Assembly: GCA_938030835.1 (NCBI GenBank)
Contig: CALHID010000237.1
Coordinates: 1 to 6,925 of the forward strand
Length of the DNA stretch: 6,925 nucleotides
DNA from: an uncultured Actinomyces sp.
GTDB taxonomy: Bacteria; Actinomycetota; Actinomycetes; Actinomycetales; Actinomycetaceae
Reading direction: 5' to 3'
Positions within the stretch are counted from its first letter, which is position 1. The number at the start of each line of letters is the position of its first letter. This document shows positions 5,134 to 6,925 of this stretch, piece after piece. Made by a program: the position numbers and the translations under genes. A model generated the notes under the pieces. It was not told where the DNA came from and searched no databases. It saw only the letters and a list, made by a program, of their open reading frames with translations.

Positions 5134-6925
5134 AGTACCTGCGGATCAAGGATCACGCAGTCGATTCCATTTCCGTCAACGAGGCCTGTTCCTCCGGTTG
5201 TGGTTCCTTCCTGCAGACCTTCGCGCAGACCATGGGAACCGATGTCAGAACCTTCGCGAAAATGGCCATGGAATCAACGAATCCCGTGGATTTGGGAACG
5301 CGCTGCACGGTCTTTATGAATTCCTCGGTCAAGCAGGCGCAAAAAGAAGGCGCGGATGTGCGCGATATCAGCGCCGGCCTTTCCTACTCGGTTGTGCGTA
5401 ACGCCCTGTATAAGGTCATCAAGCTCAAGGACCCCTCGGACCTTGGCGAGCGCGTTGTTGTTCAGGGCGGAACTTTCCTCAACGATTCGGTTCTTCGCGC
5501 ATTCGAACTGCTCACCGGCCGCGAGGTTGTTCGCCCCGATATCGCCGGACTTATGGGCGCTTACGGTGCGGCGCTTACCGCCCGCATGCACGACAGCGGT
5601 GAAGGCGAGTCGACGCTTGCGCGCATCGAAGACCTCGAAGACTTCCAAGTCGAGACCACGCGCAAGACCTGCCGTCTGTGCCAAAACCACTGCCAGATGA
5701 CGATCTCGACCTTCTCCAATGGAGAAAGGCACGTTTCGGGTAACCGTTGCGAGCGCGGGGCAAGCCTCGAAAAGGTTCCACGTAAGTCGGACCTGCCGAA
5801 CCTCTATGACTGGAAGTACAAGAGGATCTTCGGATACCGACGCCTCACCGAAGCCAAAGCATTCCGCGGGGACATTGGTATTCCGCGTGTTCTGGGCATG
5901 TACGAGAACTACCCCTTCTGGTTCACCATGCTCACCGAGCTCGGCTTCCGCGTCATGATCTCAGGCCGAAGCAACCACGAGCTCTTCGAGCAGGGAATGG
6001 AATCGATCCCTTCTGAAAACGTGTGCTACCCGGCCAAACTCGTCCACGGACACATCGAATCCCTGCTGGACAAGGGAATCACAACGATCTGGTACCCCTG
6101 CGTCGACTTCGAGCAAAAGCTCACCGACGCGGATAACAACTTCAACTGCCCGGTCGTTGCAACCTACCCCGAAGTCATCCGCAACAACATGGAACGCCTG
6201 AATGAGCCGGGCGTGAAGTTCATCAGCCCCTTCATCAACTTCGGCAACCGCGACTACCTGCCCGCGCACCTCGTGCGTACCTTCGCGCAATATGGCTACG
6301 ACATCAGCGTTGAAGAAATGACCCGCGCACTGGATAAGGCGTGGGAAGAAGACGCAGCAGTCAAGGCTGAAATCAAGGAAAAGGGCCGTGAAGCACTCGA
6401 GTGGATGCGTGAACACGGAGTGCGTGGAATCGTCTTGGCGGGCCGTCCCTACCACCTCGACCCCGAAATCAACCACGGTATTCCCGAGGTCATCATTGGA
6501 CTGGGAATGGCCGTCCTCACCGAGGACTCCATCATCGACCAGCGCTTGGAGCGCCCCCTTCGCGTGCGTGACCAGTGGTCCTACCATTCGCGCCTATACG
6601 AGGCCGCCGCCCGCGTGGGCGATGAGCCCGACCTTGAGATGGTCCAGCTCAACTCCTTTGGTTGTGGTGTTGACGCAATCACCGCCGATCAGGTCCAGGA
6701 GATCCTTGAGGGACGCGGCGACGTGCACACGGTCCTCAAGATTGACGAGGTATCGAACCTGGGTGCCGCGAAGATCCGCCTGCGTTCCCTGGAAGCGGCG
6801 GTTGCGGAGCGAGGAACCATGGCCTCGGGAACGATCGACACCGCGGTCCACGAGGACCCCGCGTCCGTTGCCGCGCGCGAAGAATCCGAGCAGGTCAAGG
6901 CCGGACACATTGAAGCGCGGGCCGT
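5073..6925 (+). pseudogene. Acyl-CoA dehydratase activase-like protein, continuation in the shifted frame (rest of ATPase domain 2, Cys motif, DUF2229); runs off the window
   Basis: Open without a stop from 5073 to the right edge (617 codons), continuing the gene that starts at 3808. The rest of ATPase domain 2 carries DIGGQDMKYL (5112-5141), NEACSSGCGSF (Cys at 5187) and GTRCTVF (Cys at 5304), again with a 39-residue spacing of the two cluster cysteines. GGTFLNDSVLRAFELLTG follows. Next comes a C-x2-C-x3-C-x18-C motif (codons at 5670, 5679, 5691, 5748), perhaps a metal or Fe-S site. From about 5874 (IGIPRVLGMYENYPFWF) the sequence is DUF2229-like, with cysteines in ENVCYPAKL, WYPCVDFE and FNCPVV. 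A later segment has GIVLAGRPYHLDPEINHGIP and NSFGCGVDAI, which recall dehydratase-like (HgdB-type) folds. Full-length relatives have about 1,400-1,500 residues, so some 400 more should lie beyond the edge. In this frame the first start codon is ATG 5130, overlapping the upstream stop as ATGA; restart there would begin in mid-domain and is unlikely to make a working ATPase domain. Confidence 0.85.

Noticed and set aside
5961..6587. 208-codon open frame on the minus strand inside the DUF2229 part
   Set aside because: The plus strand encodes clear family sequence throughout, and this frame looks like a reverse-strand shadow (Val/Asp/Gly-rich) without a start context.
1..6925. CRISPR array, tRNA, rRNA, insertion sequence or attachment site
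   Set aside because: No regularly spaced repeats, tRNA-like clover, transposase or terminal inverted repeats with target duplication were seen by eye.

Overview
The window is moderately GC-rich chromosomal DNA from a high-GC Gram-positive bacterium (Actinobacteria). The signs are a DUF3073 protein with the basic N-terminus MGRGRQKAKQTK, a paired Holin-X/DUF3618 membrane module, an LAxTG-type cell-wall sorting signal and a TetR_C_16-like regulator. The combination with a 2-hydroxyacyl-CoA dehydratase-activator-type protein suggests an anaerobic or facultative member of the Actinomycetaceae (Actinomyces/Schaalia-like). The genus is inference, not read from the sequence.

Layout. (1) 1-169 (+): the C-terminal end of a surface protein with an LAKTG sorting signal, followed by a strong terminator hairpin at 200-237. 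(2) 321-365: a second hairpin, oriented to terminate the gene arriving from the right. (3) 394-648 (-): a small DUF3073 protein. (4) 784-2951 (-): three genes read right to left. These are a 447-aa ABC-ATPase-like protein whose catalytic motifs are all replaced, a two-helix Holin-X family membrane protein, and a DUF3618 single-helix membrane protein that overlaps the previous gene by GTGA. (5) 3011-3757 (-): a TetR-family repressor with an unusual ~50-residue N-terminal extension. (6) 3758-3807: a short divergent intergenic region holding a 9+9-bp inverted repeat, the likely TetR operator. (7) 3808-6925 (+), running off the right edge: a very large protein with two BadF/HgdC-type activase domains, a cysteine motif and a DUF2229 region.

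The large gene is broken as it stands. At about 5070 the reading frame changes, and roughly seven conserved residues are missing at the same point, as from a net loss of about 19 bases. The first frame stops at 5131-5133. The second frame stays open to the window edge with all expected motifs. Either the gene is a recent pseudogene or the sequence has a local error.

How the parts may work together: the TetR protein probably represses itself and the divergent activase gene through the shared operator. The activase would use ATP hydrolysis and [4Fe-4S] clusters to drive low-potential electron transfer to a dehydratase-like partner, possibly its own C-terminal part; no separate dehydratase subunit lies in the window. 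The three-gene membrane module is probably a separate envelope-associated unit. The most distinctive item is the ABC-like protein, which keeps the spacing of an ABC nucleotide-binding domain but has lost the Walker A lysine, Walker B aspartate, catalytic glutamate and H-loop histidine.
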